Origin: Brassica napus
Taxonomy: Eukaryota > Streptophyta > Magnoliopsida > Brassicales > Brassicaceae
Direction of reading: 5' to 3'
Assembly (NCBI RefSeq): GCF_020379485.1
Contig: NC_063450.1
Coordinates: forward strand, 29,922,137-29,986,136
DNA length: 64,000 nt
The position numbers and the translations under genes are program-made. This document shows positions 22,167-34,159 of the stretch, in pieces; within the stretch, counting starts at the first letter, position 1; each line of letters opens with the position of its first letter. A model generated the notes under the pieces. It saw only the letters and a list, made by a program, of their open reading frames with translations. It did no database searches and was not told the origin of the DNA.

Positions 22167-25100
22167 AATCGACATCTTGTCTTATTGTTTTATGAATTGC
22201 TTTGATTTCATTGCTATTATATATTGTCTGAGTTTGTTTGATAATGTGAATGATTTTATTGATACAAAGAATTGCCTGAAGGGCATTATAGTACGGGTAT
22301 AGTAGCCTAGTAAGAAACTGTGGCCAAGGAATTGCCTTAAAAGGCATTATATACACCCAATAATATGTGACCCATTGTGTTATGATAATATGGTTTCTAA
22401 ATAGAAACAATGGGCAAACAAAATGAAACAAGTTCCTTCAGATTTTGAAAGAAAAATCGCCTAAGATCTTATAAGAAAGTGGTCAAGACTATACATGTGT
22501 ACTCTACTGATCAAAACTATGCTACATATCAGTATGAATAAGAGGCAAGAGCCGTGGTGACTATACTCATATATATCCCACGAAATTTTATACACTATAT
22601 GGCAAAGACCGGATTAGCCATCTTGGTCCACAACTGATGAAAATGTTGAAATTTGAAAGGCACAAAGAGTTATTCCCATTAGAACTCACGTTGTGAAACA
22701 TGTACACAAAGGGAAACTCATTAAGGCTTTATTATCCTAAGCACCACGAAATTATAGTATGTTCATGAGAGAGAGAGAGGATAAAAAACCCTAAATCCAT
22801 GATCACACTACAAATTCGTGAAACATGGTCTAGAACCATGATATAAACGGCTTGGCTGTGTTGTGCAGGCTTGGCCGCACAGTCCATTACCTATAAAGGT
22901 TCGGACATCCATCCTAGAGCTTAGGTACATTATTGATTTACATGTATAAAAAGTTCAACTACATCAGGCCATATAAGTGAGCATAGATATTCCTATCTCA
23001 AATTGAATACGGGTCATAAACCATACATACACCATCTTAAGAGATTTTGAATAAACCACCACATACATATGTGTGCCGTCTAAGATGGAATCTCAGAAAA
23101 GGATTGGGAATATATGTTGGATAAGAGTATGACTTTCTCCACGAATTCAAAGAGACCGTGAGCCAAAAACATGGGTGGTCAAATAGTGGCCAAGTACGGA
23201 TTGCAAAACCAAATGGATCCGGCTATCCAACATTATGAAGAGAAAGTTATAAGCTGGTATAAAGAGCAAAGAAAGAATGATAAGAATGAATGGTATCAAC
23301 CATCATGGTCTTGGCAAGATCCTAGGATTAGAACTGTAGACGTCCAAAGAAAAGGTTATAAAAGGCTAGCTAATCGAGATGCCAGACACTGACCCGAAAA
23401 GAACAGAATGACTAAGTCATAACCCGCTTAGCTCCAAACAAAATCTGATGTCCTTGAAAGAGACACAGTCAAGTTGCTATAGAGTCTATACAAGATAGAC
23501 CAAGTGTTCCATAAGATAAGGAACCTCGGAAAAGAAAGAATGGTGCATAGAATGACAATCCGAGGTTATAAGGAAACCATACTAGACACTGAGAAAAGGC
23601 TGCGCAGCTACACATCTAAGGTACCAAACCATGTAGCTTGGGACGCCAAGCTACTAGGTAACAAAGGTCCTGGATAATAAGATCTCAAATCTATTAGATC
23701 ACGTCTGGAACATAATGGAACCACATACATATATAAGTGTCGACACACACATTAAAGATATTTGTATAGAAATACATAAAGAGAATAGCACTTGAGTTTA
23801 AAGATATAAGCGAGGATCATGAGCCCACGAAAGAGTACTCATAAAGATTAAAGAAAAGATAAACGTGGGGTTTAAAGTATCTATAGAAGAGATAGGCGTA
23901 TTGGCCATAGAAACGCCATCTGATAAAACTAGTGAAATAGATGGGTCTTGTGAGGGAAAAGAAACCGTGAGATATGATACATGATCACGAGGTTTAAAGG
24001 TGTTCATGTTTCCTACTAACAACATTCGATCATAGCTTGTTACACAAGGATACTCACAGAGACCATAGAACATATTATAAAGAGATAAACTCTTATGTGG
24101 TGGGTGCTGCTACAAATTTCGAAATTGACAATGGTCTGGTCATATGAAAGAATTAGATTCACATATAAAGATGTAGTAAGCAGCATATGGATCACTGGAT
24201 GAAAGAACAACATTGTTCCTAAGCTGTTCATGGACTGAAACATAAAGCAGCTGCATATATTATGAAAGGGAGTTCTATAAGAACGATCAAATTCAGTCCA
24301 TATGAGAATTTATAAAGAAATTTGAAATCCCTTGTGTTTATACTAAACCAAACTAAAGAGAGGTTTATACAGATTATCTATTAATCTGTAACCCTAGCAT
24401 GAACTGACTAGATCATAGTACGGGCTAGTAGAAAAGAAAGATCAGCCTAAAGAAAGGTGATTGCCTCAGCTTACTATCTCAATTAGCATGATCTCCGGAT
24501 TGATCAATCCGACATCAGATACTTTAGTAAGGATCCGGCATAGCAGAATAGTTTGCTACTGCTGTTACTCTCACGTGACATTGCCGTGAGGCCGAGAGAA
24601 GACGTTAAATCTATCCCTCTCGATCGGATACCAATAGGTTGCAGTTCATAAGAATGTACAATCGAGATCCATGACCTAATAGATATATACCAGTGTGTGG
24701 TATGGTCCAATGGAAAGATAGGTCATAGGACACCATCAAGAGATGGATAAAGGACTGCAATGTCCGAGATATATATATATATATATATATGGTATTGCCT
24801 AAGGCAAGAAAGATCAATGACCATATGTATGGGTCCATGAGTATATTCTGGCCAATAAGCCATAGTATGATAAAATTATAAAGCCATTGATATACATCCG
24901 TGTATAGAAGATACACCGAGACATAGGTTCATGATAACCATGTTTAGTATATTGTCCATAAGTACTTAGTTTTTCCGACCAAAGTAAAGAGCAGTTGACA
25001 GTAGACGATCACGTCTAGACCATGGACACATGCAAACACGATTTGCAAAGACCCAACAGTGATCTCCGAGGACAATGTGGTTCACATTGTTTAGCACACA

Positions 25101-25344
25101 TGCTTTACCGCGACACTCCATGTCAAAGGACATGAAACTGGCCAAATTCCCCACCTGCATGTTCAGGACAGTTCACACATCAGATGCGTAGACTAAAGAA
25201 CTTCCACTGAGGTTCACATCAGGGGGAGTAGTGCGTGTTGTACTCTTTTTTCTTCATCATGGTTTTGTCCCACTGGGGTTTCCTGATAAGGTTTTATTGA
25301 GGCAACGTGAAGCGTATTACGAATCTTGTATGGTTATGACATCT
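22167..25344 (+). pseudogene. Heavily decayed copia pol
   Basis: No long frame remains. Scattered matches mark the former pol: DRISHLGPQLM-like text near 22610 (GAG-pre-integrase), and PTVISEDN near 25046 with QMRRLKNF near 25180 (RNase H and Pol end). A (TA)n microsatellite is at 24768-24790. The 74-codon frame at 23171-23392 has no recognised domain. Confidence 0.6.
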
Positions 25345-25353
25345 AAGGGGGAG
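25345..25353 (+). other. Polypurine tract of old copia
   Basis: AAGGGGGAG directly before the 3' LTR. The same tract precedes the 3' LTR of the other copia element (46506-46514, minus). Confidence 0.8.
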
Positions 25354-25670
25354 TGTTATAAATCAAGTAATGAATGTCCATAACCGGCCCGGTCCATAAA
25401 CCGGTCCATACCAAGAGAGATAACCGAAACCCTAGAGAGAAGAGAGAGAGCAGCCGCATGTCCTAGAGGAGAGAGAGAGGCGGCCACAAGCTTAGAGAAA
25501 AGGAAGCCCTTTTTCTTTTCCTAGTAGATGTAATCTTTTTAGTAGTTATCCTAAATCTAGTAAGATTAAGATTTGTACTATTTCTATTTATCTCTTCTTA
25601 TAATGCTTATATAAGGTATTTCGTATTACGAAATAATAACACAGAAATATTCAGTCTTCCAATTACAACA
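25354..25670 (+). repeat. 3' LTR of old copia element
   Basis: 317 bp, TGTTATAAATC to ACAACA. It ends about 160 bp from the AZF3 stop codon and may lie close to that gene's polyadenylation site. Confidence 0.88.
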
Positions 25671-25828
25671 TTTTTAAGTTTATATGAAAAGTGGCATGCC
25701 CTTACAACTTGCACGTATTTATGTTTGGGTAAAAGAATCAACAAAAACTATATTATAAGAAAAAATTGAATCTGTGAAGCTGGAAATTTGGTATATACAT
25801 AAGAATCCAATAGGCCTTACTTGAGGCC

Positions 25829-26398
25829 TTACGTGAGGCGGAGCTTCTTCGACGGCAACGGGCTCTTCACTTCATCGTCCGGCGATAATTCATTTATGGG
25901 CGTGATGTTAAGGTCGAATCCACGGCGGCTATTTCCGCTGACGTGGCTAGTAGACCCCACACCTTCAGAATTAGAAACAACGTTACTACTTCCATCATAG
26001 TGGCACCGCTTGTGGCCGCCAAGAGCTTGACCGGTGGTGAATGATTTATGACATATCGAGCAAACGTGTGACTTCACGGCGGCCGGTGTCGTCGGCTTAA
26101 CATCTCCACCGCTGGAAAAATTCCGGTGACTCGCCTTGTGACCACCGAGAGCTTGGTAAGAAAGAAACACCTTGTCACAAACGCCGCACTTGTAAACAGT
26201 CTTTTCCTCCTCCACGTGATGGCGATCGCCGTCGCGAGCAAGAAGCATGAGGCAGAAAGCGAGGTACTCTTCCTCAGTGAGACGGTGAGGATGATCAGAT
26301 CTGGATCTTTTGGACCGCTTACCTTTGGTCCAGTGCTCCTCGAACAGAGTCGGAACTGGAGAAGCTATCCTCGGTGAATTTAGAGCTTCAAGCGCCAT
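25829..26398 (-). CDS. AZF3: C2H2 zinc-finger repressor AZF3
   Basis: Intronless 189-aa protein of the plant C1-2i zinc-finger class. It shows a basic nuclear signal ([11 protein letters not shown], 25-35), the L-box [13 protein letters not shown] (42-54), finger 1 (C71, C74, H87, H91) and finger 2 (C113, C116, H129, H133), each with QALGGH. An EAR-type repression motif FDLNI is at 161-165. STZ/ZAT10 and AZF1-3 act as nuclear stress-responsive repressors in drought, salt and ABA responses. The start [10 protein letters not shown], short length, [13 protein letters not shown] segment and PSKKLRLT ending fit AZF3 (At5g43170) better than STZ, which is longer. It sits tail-to-tail with the QWRF gene. 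Start codon choice is certain from conservation. Confidence 0.92.
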   Translation of the reverse strand: MALEALNSPRIASPVPTLFEEHWTKGKRSKRSRSDHPHRLTEEEYLAFCLMLLARDGDRHHVEEEKTVYKCGVCDKVFLSYQALGGHKASHRNFSSGGDVKPTTPAAVKSHVCSICHKSFTTGQALGGHKRCHYDGSSNVVSNSEGVGSTSHVSGNSRRGFDLNITPINELSPDDEVKSPLPSKKLRLT

Positions 26399-27660
26399 AG
26401 TTAGCAGAACTAAAGACCTTACTAGACAGCAGAGAGATAACTAAAAGAAACGAGTGTGTACAGAGATGTCTTAAAAGAGTTTTGTAGAGGAAGTTGCGTG
26501 AGAAGGAAGAGGTGAGAAAGTGTTGTTGAAAGAGTGAGAGTGGGTGGCCAAATTGAAACGATAAATGTGCGGAGCAAGCAAGTTGCAGTTAACGAAAGTA
26601 CAGTGTATGAATAAAATACTATTTTAGAAATTTGGTACGAGTGGAATACAATTTTGGCACGTTTCGTGATGAGATAATGACACACAAGTCGGCTCTCAAC
26701 TCTAATCCTGATTCGTTGAGAGTTGACATATGATTCGAACAAAAACAATATTGTTTGCTTTTTATATAATCTTTTTTTTTGTCAACTCTTTTTATATAAT
26801 CTTTAACATTAAAAATTAAGGATATAAACCATTAAAATTAAAATATATATATATATAAATATGTTTGTTTTTTTCCTATGCTGCCACCTAGGATGCCACG
26901 TCAGAAAGTCATGCGTTCTGGAGTTGACACGTGTTCAGATAAATAAGACTCTGCGTTTCATTTAATCGAGTTATGTTTCGTTTGTTCACATGTTAATGGA
27001 CTTCTAAACATTTAATTGGCCCAACAGAGAAAGGTTGTCTTCCCCGATGGCGTGACCAAAAATTAAGGCTCGTGTCCTCTTCAATCTACACCAGCTATGG
27101 AGGAGATATGATGAATTGAGTGAATCAAATCGATGTGAAAAACCTCTGTGCCAAGCTTTAATTGCGTCTTTTCGTCTTATGTTGTAATCTTCTGAAGCAT
27201 TACGTAACAACATTCATAAATGCTTCCATGATTTCTCATTCATCGTATCTCGCTTTATTCCTTTTTCCTAGCAATGAATCTCCACCTATAAAAAGGTAAA
27301 GCTTCATCTCTTGAAAATCATCCTCACAAATCCAATAGCATTCGATATTTTCTCATTATAATAGTTAACTCCTCTGTTCGACTTGCTGATCTGAATTATG
27401 GATTGTTCTTCCACCTTAGAGGTGAGGTTGCTCAGTTTCTACGAAACTGACATGCTTTTTATTGATTCTAAGATATTTTGTTTTTAAAACATATCTTAGT
27501 ATTGAAATAATTTGTCTTTACGAAGAAGGTTGTATAATCTCAAATTTTTTTTTGAAAAATTGTATCCTAATGAGGGACTCTTTGATAACAACAAAGTGTC
27601 TTTACGAAGTCAAAAATAGAAGGACATACATATCCCTCAGTTATGTCATCGATATGGTAA
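26399..27660. other. AZF3 upstream region and spacer
   Basis: The first ~250 bp should hold the AZF3 promoter and leader. A 45-bp stretch ending GGCTCTCAACTCTAATCCTG (26668-26713) recurs at 28643-28686. A CACGTG-like GACACGTGTTC lies near 26925. A TATAAAAAGG string at about 27290 could be a core promoter of what became the neprosin fragment. No gene was supported. Confidence 0.45.
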
Positions 27661-27669
27661 ATGTGTTGA

Positions 27670-28200
27670 AGGAACCATGACAGAGGAAGATGTTGTCTTG
27701 AGAGAAAGTTCAAACAAAAAATATGGCATGAAAAAGTATAAAAGTTTCCCGTTTCCTAAATCTGAGGAATATGTCCTCATGAACCAAAGTGGTCATCAGA
27801 AGAGTTAAAAGTTTTTTCTGGTTTCTTAATCTGAGATGTGTTATTTGTTTTGGTTTTTGGAACTGTAGAATGATATATCTTATGTGGAAGGGGAAAAATA
27901 AATACTATGGAACTAAAGTAACTATAAATGTGTGGGAGCCAAAGATACATCAGCGGTACGATTTCACCTTCTCGCAGATATGGCTTCTCAGTGACTTATT
28001 CAGAAAGTATCTTAACATCATAGAAGCTGGTTGGCAGGTACACTCAGTTAACTTCTAGGGAGCGTGAATTTGATTTTCATTATCTTTTCTGTATAATGAT
28101 TTGTGTGTTTTATTAGAGATTAGCCGGATTTATATGGTGACAAACTGACAACAATACAAAGGCTCTTTACTTACTGGACTGTAGGTTCTTTAGAAAAAAA
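27670..28200 (+). pseudogene. Neprosin-domain (DUF239) gene fragment
   Basis: Pieces of a plant neprosin/DUF4409-DUF239 protein are readable in order. They are EDVVLRESSNKKYGMKKYKS then NQSGHQ (activation region), YVEGEK, then YYGTKVTINVWEPKIH and a final IEAGWQV (start of the peptidase domain), and LYGDKL...RLFTYWT. Two introns are retained: after the GHQ codons to an acceptor near 27866, and from GTACACTC at about 28038 to about 28117. It therefore came from DNA and not a processed mRNA. A one-base shift lies between GEK and YYG, and the catalytic half is absent. A Helitron-like 3' end lies ~370 bp downstream. Confidence 0.75.
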
Positions 28201-28545
28201 AATTATGTTAATGTTTTTAAAAATTCGAAACTTCTTAAAATAAATATGGTATTATTTGTATAAACTTTATATTTTTACTATGTCAAATTGAAATAGAAAT
28301 AATAAGAATATTTCTATTATTACATTTTCTTAATTATTTTTGTTAATATTGTATTATTTAACGATAGAGAATAATGAAAGTTGTTGTCATTTTAATTCAA
28401 ATCAAAAATATTTATTAACAATAACAATATAATCTCAGAATTATTTCCATTATTTTTTGTTTATAATATTATTTTCAAAACATAATAATTTTATATGTTT
28501 CATAGGTTAATATAAATTCATGTAAAATAATTTTTATAATAACTT

Positions 28546-28572
28546 CCCGCCTGTAGGGCGGGCCGATCCTAG
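28546..28572 (+). mobile_element. Helitron 3' terminus
   Basis: CCCGCCTGTAGGGCGGG forms a 6-bp GC stem (28546-28551 with 28557-28562). Ten bases later comes CTAG at 28569-28572, followed by T. A short GC hairpin about 10 nt before a terminal CTRR, inserted before T, is the hallmark of plant Helitrons. The 5' end (TC preceded by A) could not be fixed, so the length is unknown; the neprosin fragment may be inside it. Confidence 0.7.
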
Positions 28573-28573
28573 T

Positions 28574-31230
28574 GTTCACATATAATATATTTTTGAATTT
28601 ACCTTTAAATATACTTGAAACGACTCTTTGAATTTACCTTTAAGTGAGATAAAGACACACAAGTCGGCTCTCAACTCTAATCCTGAATTTTTTTTTGTAT
28701 CATCATATATTTTGAAACGAGTCTTTGAATTTACCTTTAAATATACTCGTTTCCATAAATAACTTTAATCTGTGATGAAAAAAAAATAACTCTCCTAAAT
28801 TATATATATAATGTTTAAGAATAATTTATAAAACACTTATAAAAGTTTATAAACCCAACCCCACCTCCTAAATACTAAATCCTAAACAATAATCATTAAA
28901 ATGTTATAGTATTTTAAACGAATGTGTTTTAAAAATAGTAGTCAACTTATAGTATTTCAAACAATTTCTCATCATTTTTAGTTTACTCTTTTTAAAATTT
29001 CAAAAGTTTCAAAAATACTTTTAAAAAACAAAAATAGAAATTCCTACAAAAAAAGAAATTAACCTAATAAAAATCATTAAATAATCAACATGATATATAT
29101 ACTATTTTGAAAAATTAACGTAAAGTTAAATAATTTCTTTCCTTTTTAAGAGTAAGATTTTTTTAAAAAAAAAAATATGCTATAAGAATTTAATCAAGAT
29201 AATTTTAAAGTTCCATGAAAATAAACTAAACTAACAAAAAATCATTTAAAAATAAAAATAACATATATATATATATATATACTATTTTGAAAATTAAAAA
29301 ACAAATGATTGTTTAAAGGATACCCCACAAAACAATTTAAGAATAAAGGCTATAATAATCTAAATGACATTAGCTTTTAAAAGATGGAACTACAAAACAT
29401 TGAAAACCTTTGTGAAGAATTTAAAATATTAATAAAATATACCAAATCAAAATTTAATAAAATATTTAAAATATAAGATTTGCTAAAATACCTTTTTGAA
29501 AATAAAACAAAATCTCAACAATAAGGTAAACTAAGAAAAAATATCACTAAAAATAACCAACATTATATACACACTATTTTTGGAAAATTAATATAAAGTT
29601 GATAATATTTGTTTTTAAACATAATAATATTTTCTTTTAATATATACTAAAATGATTTAGATCACAAATTATTTTAAAAGTCCATACATAATTAAGTCAA
29701 CTAACAAACCCATTTAAAAGAAATCAGTGTAACAAATATACAATTTTTGAAAAATTAACAAAACCATTGTTTAAAATAAACATTTTAAAAAATACTATAA
29801 TAATTTAATCACATAGTATTTTAAATGTTTAAAAAACTACATAATATTGAAAATATTCGTGAAAATCTTAAAACATCAATAAAATATTTCATATCGCCAT
29901 TTAATTGAATATTTTAAATTATTAGAATTGCCAAAAAGTATTGCCTTCAAAATAAAACAAATATCAACATTATGTAGCTCCTAAAACAAGAATTAACTTT
30001 ATACATATGTTAACTCTTTGAAAATTATCATAAAAGAACATACAAATATAAGATGTATCAAAATAAAGTATAAATTCATATAGAACTTCTAACATAACAA
30101 GGAAATTAATATGAAATTTATTATATAATTCTTTCTATTAGTAAAAACTATAAAAATCATCTAAATTTATAATAAGTTACACGAATCTCTACACAAATTT
30201 AAATATTAGTTAATTTCGGTTCTTTTTTCTACTGAGTTACTTCTTTTTTTGATTCTGTACGAATTTATATAAGTTTTATTTTAAGAGAATGGTTGGTAAG
30301 AGTAGACCACTTATGTAAAACACATATTATTAAGAACAGTTTATTTTATTAGTTTCATATTGTAATTCATCAATCAAAAATATTATCAAATATATTTACT
30401 CCTTAAAAAATAAAATATTAAACTACATATTGTCTTATGTTTTGACAAAAATTCTTTTAGTCACTTACATTCAAAACTTTCATAAACCGTTTATTTTAGT
30501 AGTTTCAAATTGCCATTTCCAACGAATTTCTGACGGAATTGGTAGTCAGCTCCATGTGGTCAAAATGTTTTTTACGGTGAGAAACCGTTAAAATTTTATA
30601 ACTGTTCCAACCATAATAAATCGACAGAAATTTTCAACGGAATAAATCCTTCAGGAAATAAAAAAAATATTTTTTTTAAACAACAATTGGATATTATTAA
30701 TAAATACATTTTTATTATACATGTTGAAATTGGTGTATCAATAGAATATTGGTTAACTACATAAATTAATTAAGTTTATAAACTGGTTTCAGTATCTATT
30801 TATATACACATAAATAAATATATACATATATAAATACACAAATACATAAACATATAATTACATATACACAGAAAATACAAAAAAACAGCCAACAAAAAGA
30901 AAACTAATTAAACCTAGCTAACTCTAAGCCGCCGTCTTGCTCATCATGTCGTCCTCTTCCTCTCGTTGTCATCGGAAAACCGTCAAAAATTTCTTACCTT
31001 TTTCTTTCCAGTTTATTGCCTTCGGAAATTTCTGACCAATATGAATATCAAAATTTCTAGTTTTGGCTAATCTTTCATAACACTAATTAACCCTAAATCT
31101 AACAAAGATAACTACTCAGACATAGGAAATCAGAATATAACAATAGTCTGAATAAAATGCATAGAACAAGGTTAAGAAATCAACTGAGTTCTAATATAAA
31201 GCTCTGAAGGACTCTTAGATCTTCTCTCCA
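28574..31230. other. Very AT-rich repeat-filled spacer
   Basis: No gene. A 30-bp word CTTTGAATTTACCTTTAA recurs three times at 28590-28745. Loosely similar units containing ACTATTTTGAAAAATTAA recur near 29100, 29281, 29573 and 29742. Around 30525-30660 and 30970-31040 there are CGACGGAA/CCGTCAAAAATTTC words reminiscent of CACTA subterminal repeats. No element boundaries could be set. Confidence 0.4.
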
Positions 31231-31239
31231 AATCTACTG

Positions 31240-31570
31240 ATTGGTACAACAACTTATCGTAACAATGTCAACCACGGAAGCTGAATATATGGAACTTGGA
31301 GAAATAGCTAAGGAAGTAGCAAGGACTTGTATCCGAGTTGGGTATTGATCAAAGAGGTGTTCAGTTACACTGTGATATTCAAAGTGCATTGTGTTTGGCT
31401 AAGAGTCAAGTGTATCATGCAAGGACTAAGCACATTGCTATAAGGTTTCACAAAGTAAGGGAGTTGGCAGCTCATGGAGAAGTCTTATTGGAGAAGGTGC
31501 ATACGTTAGAAAATATAGCTGACATGTTGACTAAGCCTGTTACAACGGAGAAGTTCAAGCATTGATTTAA
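31240..31570 (+). pseudogene. Ty1-copia RNase H C-terminal fragment
   Basis: Reads MSTTEAEYMELGEIAKEVA then, after a frameshift near 31325, GIDQRGVQLHCDIQSALCLA and a TKPVTTEKFKH ending. This is the end of copia RNase H and of the polyprotein, from a lineage different from the two LTR elements here. No LTR or polypurine tract was found nearby. Confidence 0.85.
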
Positions 31571-31785
31571 ATTTCTCCATGTTAGCCGATGCTAAGAAGC
31601 AAAAGAGGTCCCTCCCAGAAGATAGATAGGATAGAGAGTTTTGTAGAGTTTTTCGCCAACATGGAGTTTGTTACATTTGAAAGTGTTTTAAATCTCTGTG
31701 CACTAGTAAAATTCAATCATTTGTTGGTTGAAGACCCACGCGGTACAGTATGATTTTTAGGATTAGGAAAATTATGTTTTCTAAG

Positions 31786-32653
31786 GAATCAACGATCTAT
31801 TTCCCCACTGGAAGTATTGTATAGCACCAAATGTCTGCTAAACTATAACCTCGTGCTATTTATCCCCGAACAAAAAGTTCTAAACCTATTTTCCCATGAA
31901 TCTTTGTTTTGCCACGGTTCTGTAAAACCAATGTGAAATCTCCAATCTCAGATATAAACCGGATAAAACTAAACCACGATCAAATAAAGCCAGACTAAAC
32001 ATGAATGTGAACCAGAACTAAAACCTGACTCAAATCTTCAATCTCAACGCATGGATCTTTCAAAACACACATCAGCAGCAGAACAACAACGAATCACAAC
32101 AATAACAACAAAATAATCTTAAGAATAAGCAAGAATTTTCCAGTCACACATGGAGAAAGACATAGAGTTGATGATTTCAATCTGGACGAAAAATAAATTG
32201 GAACAGAACTAAAACAGCGTAGGACCATCGACATTTTTTTTCTCCTTTGATATTTCCTGATTCCAATTTTCTAGGTTTTTCAATTTGGGATTTTTTTCGT
32301 TTTAGGTCTTTGTGAATGAGATAACTTTGGTGGAAATTTTTTCGGGTCAGGTTACAAATTTTGGGGCTTTGGGTTTTTGTTTTATGTTTTGGATTGTAAT
32401 CAGGTCTTAAACCGGTTAGTCACTGGGTTAAAACGTTTAATGGTTTGTTTAAAAACAGTAAACCAATATCAATTGAATTCCATGGGAGCTTTGATTTTGA
32501 TCTTTATGTTCGCGTGGAAATAAGAATGGAAATTTACCTTCATGGGGAAATATATTTCGAATTTTTTATTCTGGGATAAATAGCACGGAGTCATAGTTTG
32601 GGAGACATTTGGTGCTATACGATACTTCTCGTGGAGAAATAGCTCGTCGACCC
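31786..32653. mobile_element. MULE-type MITE with ~115-bp inverted repeats
   Basis: The two ends, 31786 to about 31900 and about 32539 to 32653, are imperfect inverted repeats. They share GAAGTATTGTATAGCACCAA / GAAGTATCGTATAGCACCAA and CGTGCTATTTATCCC. The element is flanked by a perfect 9-bp duplication TTTTCTAAG (31777-31785 and 32654-32662). Long inverted repeats plus a 9-bp duplication identify a Mutator-like element. The interior is non-coding, so it is non-autonomous. Confidence 0.88.
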
Positions 32654-32662
32654 TTTTCTAAG

Positions 32663-33056
32663 ATAAGTATGTATTTATAAAGGGTGTTTGCTTCAATCGT
32701 TTTTTTTTTTACTTTTGAGTTGTTTGATTTGTGTTTGTTCATAACAGAAAATACAACAAAGCTATGGGAGTTTAGTTTGCAACTAGATGAGATAATCTTC
32801 TTAAAGTAGTTAAAAACTTTTTATCCCTATTCAAACAATGATATAGCTATTGTACAAATGTGTTTATATGGATTGAATAAATTTAACATACATTAAGAAA
32901 GGGTGTAAAAGTTCTTTTGAACTAGTCAACATTCTAACTCAGGGTACAAATGCACAAACGAACATCGTATGAATGGTTTTAAACTCTTTGTTGTTTCCAT
33001 CCATTGTTATTTTGAATGTAAACAATAATCAACCAGTACGATTTTTTTCCAATTTA
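32663..33056. other. 3' flank of DUF599 gene
   Basis: AT-rich, with no feature seen apart from the probable 3' UTR of the minus-strand gene that ends at 33057. Confidence 0.5.
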
Positions 33057-34159
33057 TCATTTACAAACGGAAATTGTGGCGACTGCCGGAAAATCAATCT
33101 GGTACAATACCCAAACAAGGCCTAGTGAAGACACAAACACTGGTAACGGCCCAAACATCCATAGCAATAGCGGTACAGAAACGCACATAACTCTATTCCC
33201 AATCATAGCCATAAAAAACCCTCTCTCCAACACTAATCTTGTATACTCCCTAAACGATCCAGTCCCCGTCAATTCATAATCGCAGTCTCCTTCATGCTTT
33301 TTAGCAATCGCGTTTATGAGAAAATTGGCATCCATCAAGTAACTCACGGCAAGTGAGCTGAAGAAAAAGCTCACTGCAAGAAGCACAGAGGTAGATGCAT
33401 ACTTCAGGACGAAGATTGTAGGGTTTTTGGAGCCAAAAACAATGTCGTCCGCAGTTGTGAAGAGGTGGCTCCCTTTGAACGCGTTGTTAGTAACGGCAGC
33501 TAGAGAAAGCAAAATAAGAATGGAGACTGAAGCAGTGAGAATTGTAACCATTTTTTTGTTCCTCAAGCTTTGCACTGCCAACATCCCTGTTTTATCGTCA
33601 CCCTGCATTTTCGTTATATGATCAATAAGTTGAGAAAAAATATTTAAACAAATAATGTCTTAACAATAAGACTACGAGGAATGCGAGAGGGAGAAACTAC
33701 TGAAGCTATCACGAAATAAACCTACCTAATAAAGAAAGTTGGAGAAAACGAGTTACTCGTCTAAAAACTGAGTTAAACTTGATGAGATCAAGATTGTTTT
33801 ATATGTAAAAATGCAATCATTTTTGCCTTATCTTTAACAAGTTATAATATTTTAACTGTCTTTTGTAAATGTACAGAAAAAAATGTAGGCGTAGGACTTT
33901 GATATTTTTTTACCAGTATAAAACTTTGATTTTTTGAAACGCAAAATAGTATAATGCAAACGGTTTTGTTAACATAAAAACTCGGTAAACAAGAGATAAC
34001 CTCTTTGATGTCACGGAACCAAGATTTGCGTTTGGAGGAATCGATGCCAAGAGAAGTACGGGAAGGATTGTGCTTGAAGGTGTTCCAGAGGAAGACATGA
34101 TATCCTACTGCTATGAACACACTCAAGGGCACTAAAACACTGTCTGTGTCCACTTTCAT
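33057..34159 (-). CDS. DUF599 membrane protein
   Basis: Two exons, 34159-34001 and 33602-33057, with a GT-AG intron (donor GTTATC after the GAG codon, acceptor AAATGCAG). They give 234 residues, close to the usual DUF599 length. Exon 1 begins MKVDTDSVLVPLSVFIAVGY with the first membrane span (~8-26). Exon 2 carries further spans at about 71-92, 116-145 and 180-222 (LTASVSILILLSLA, SVLLAVSFFFSSLAVSYL, VPLLLWMFGPLPVFVSSLGL). Family landmarks are YHVFLWNTFKHNPSRTSLG, then ERGFFMAMIGNRV. The family is widespread in plants, and its biochemical role is unknown to me. The position after AZF3 matches At5g43180. The in-frame ATG at 33608 lies in the intron and is not the start. Confidence 0.88.

Larger units (their letters stand above)
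12067..25670 (+). mobile_element. Old Ty1-copia element, interrupted by Athila
   Basis: LTRs at 12067-12393 and 25354-25670 begin TGTTATAAATC and end ACAACA. The 5' LTR is followed by CGTTATCAGCACGA (putative primer site), and the 3' LTR is preceded by AAGGGGGAG (polypurine tract). Flanking 5-bp sequences are TGTTT and TTTTT, a 4/5 match, consistent with an aged duplication. It inserted between the convergent 3' ends of the QWRF and AZF3 genes. The gag has nonsense and insertion damage and pol is barely recognisable, so it cannot move on its own. The Athila element at 13604-21307 is nested inside its gag. Without that insert the copia is about 5.9 kb. Confidence 0.88.

Noticed and set aside
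23171..23392. 74-codon frame as a separate gene inside the old copia
   Set aside because: No domain or start context; it lies within decayed pol and is best treated as chance.
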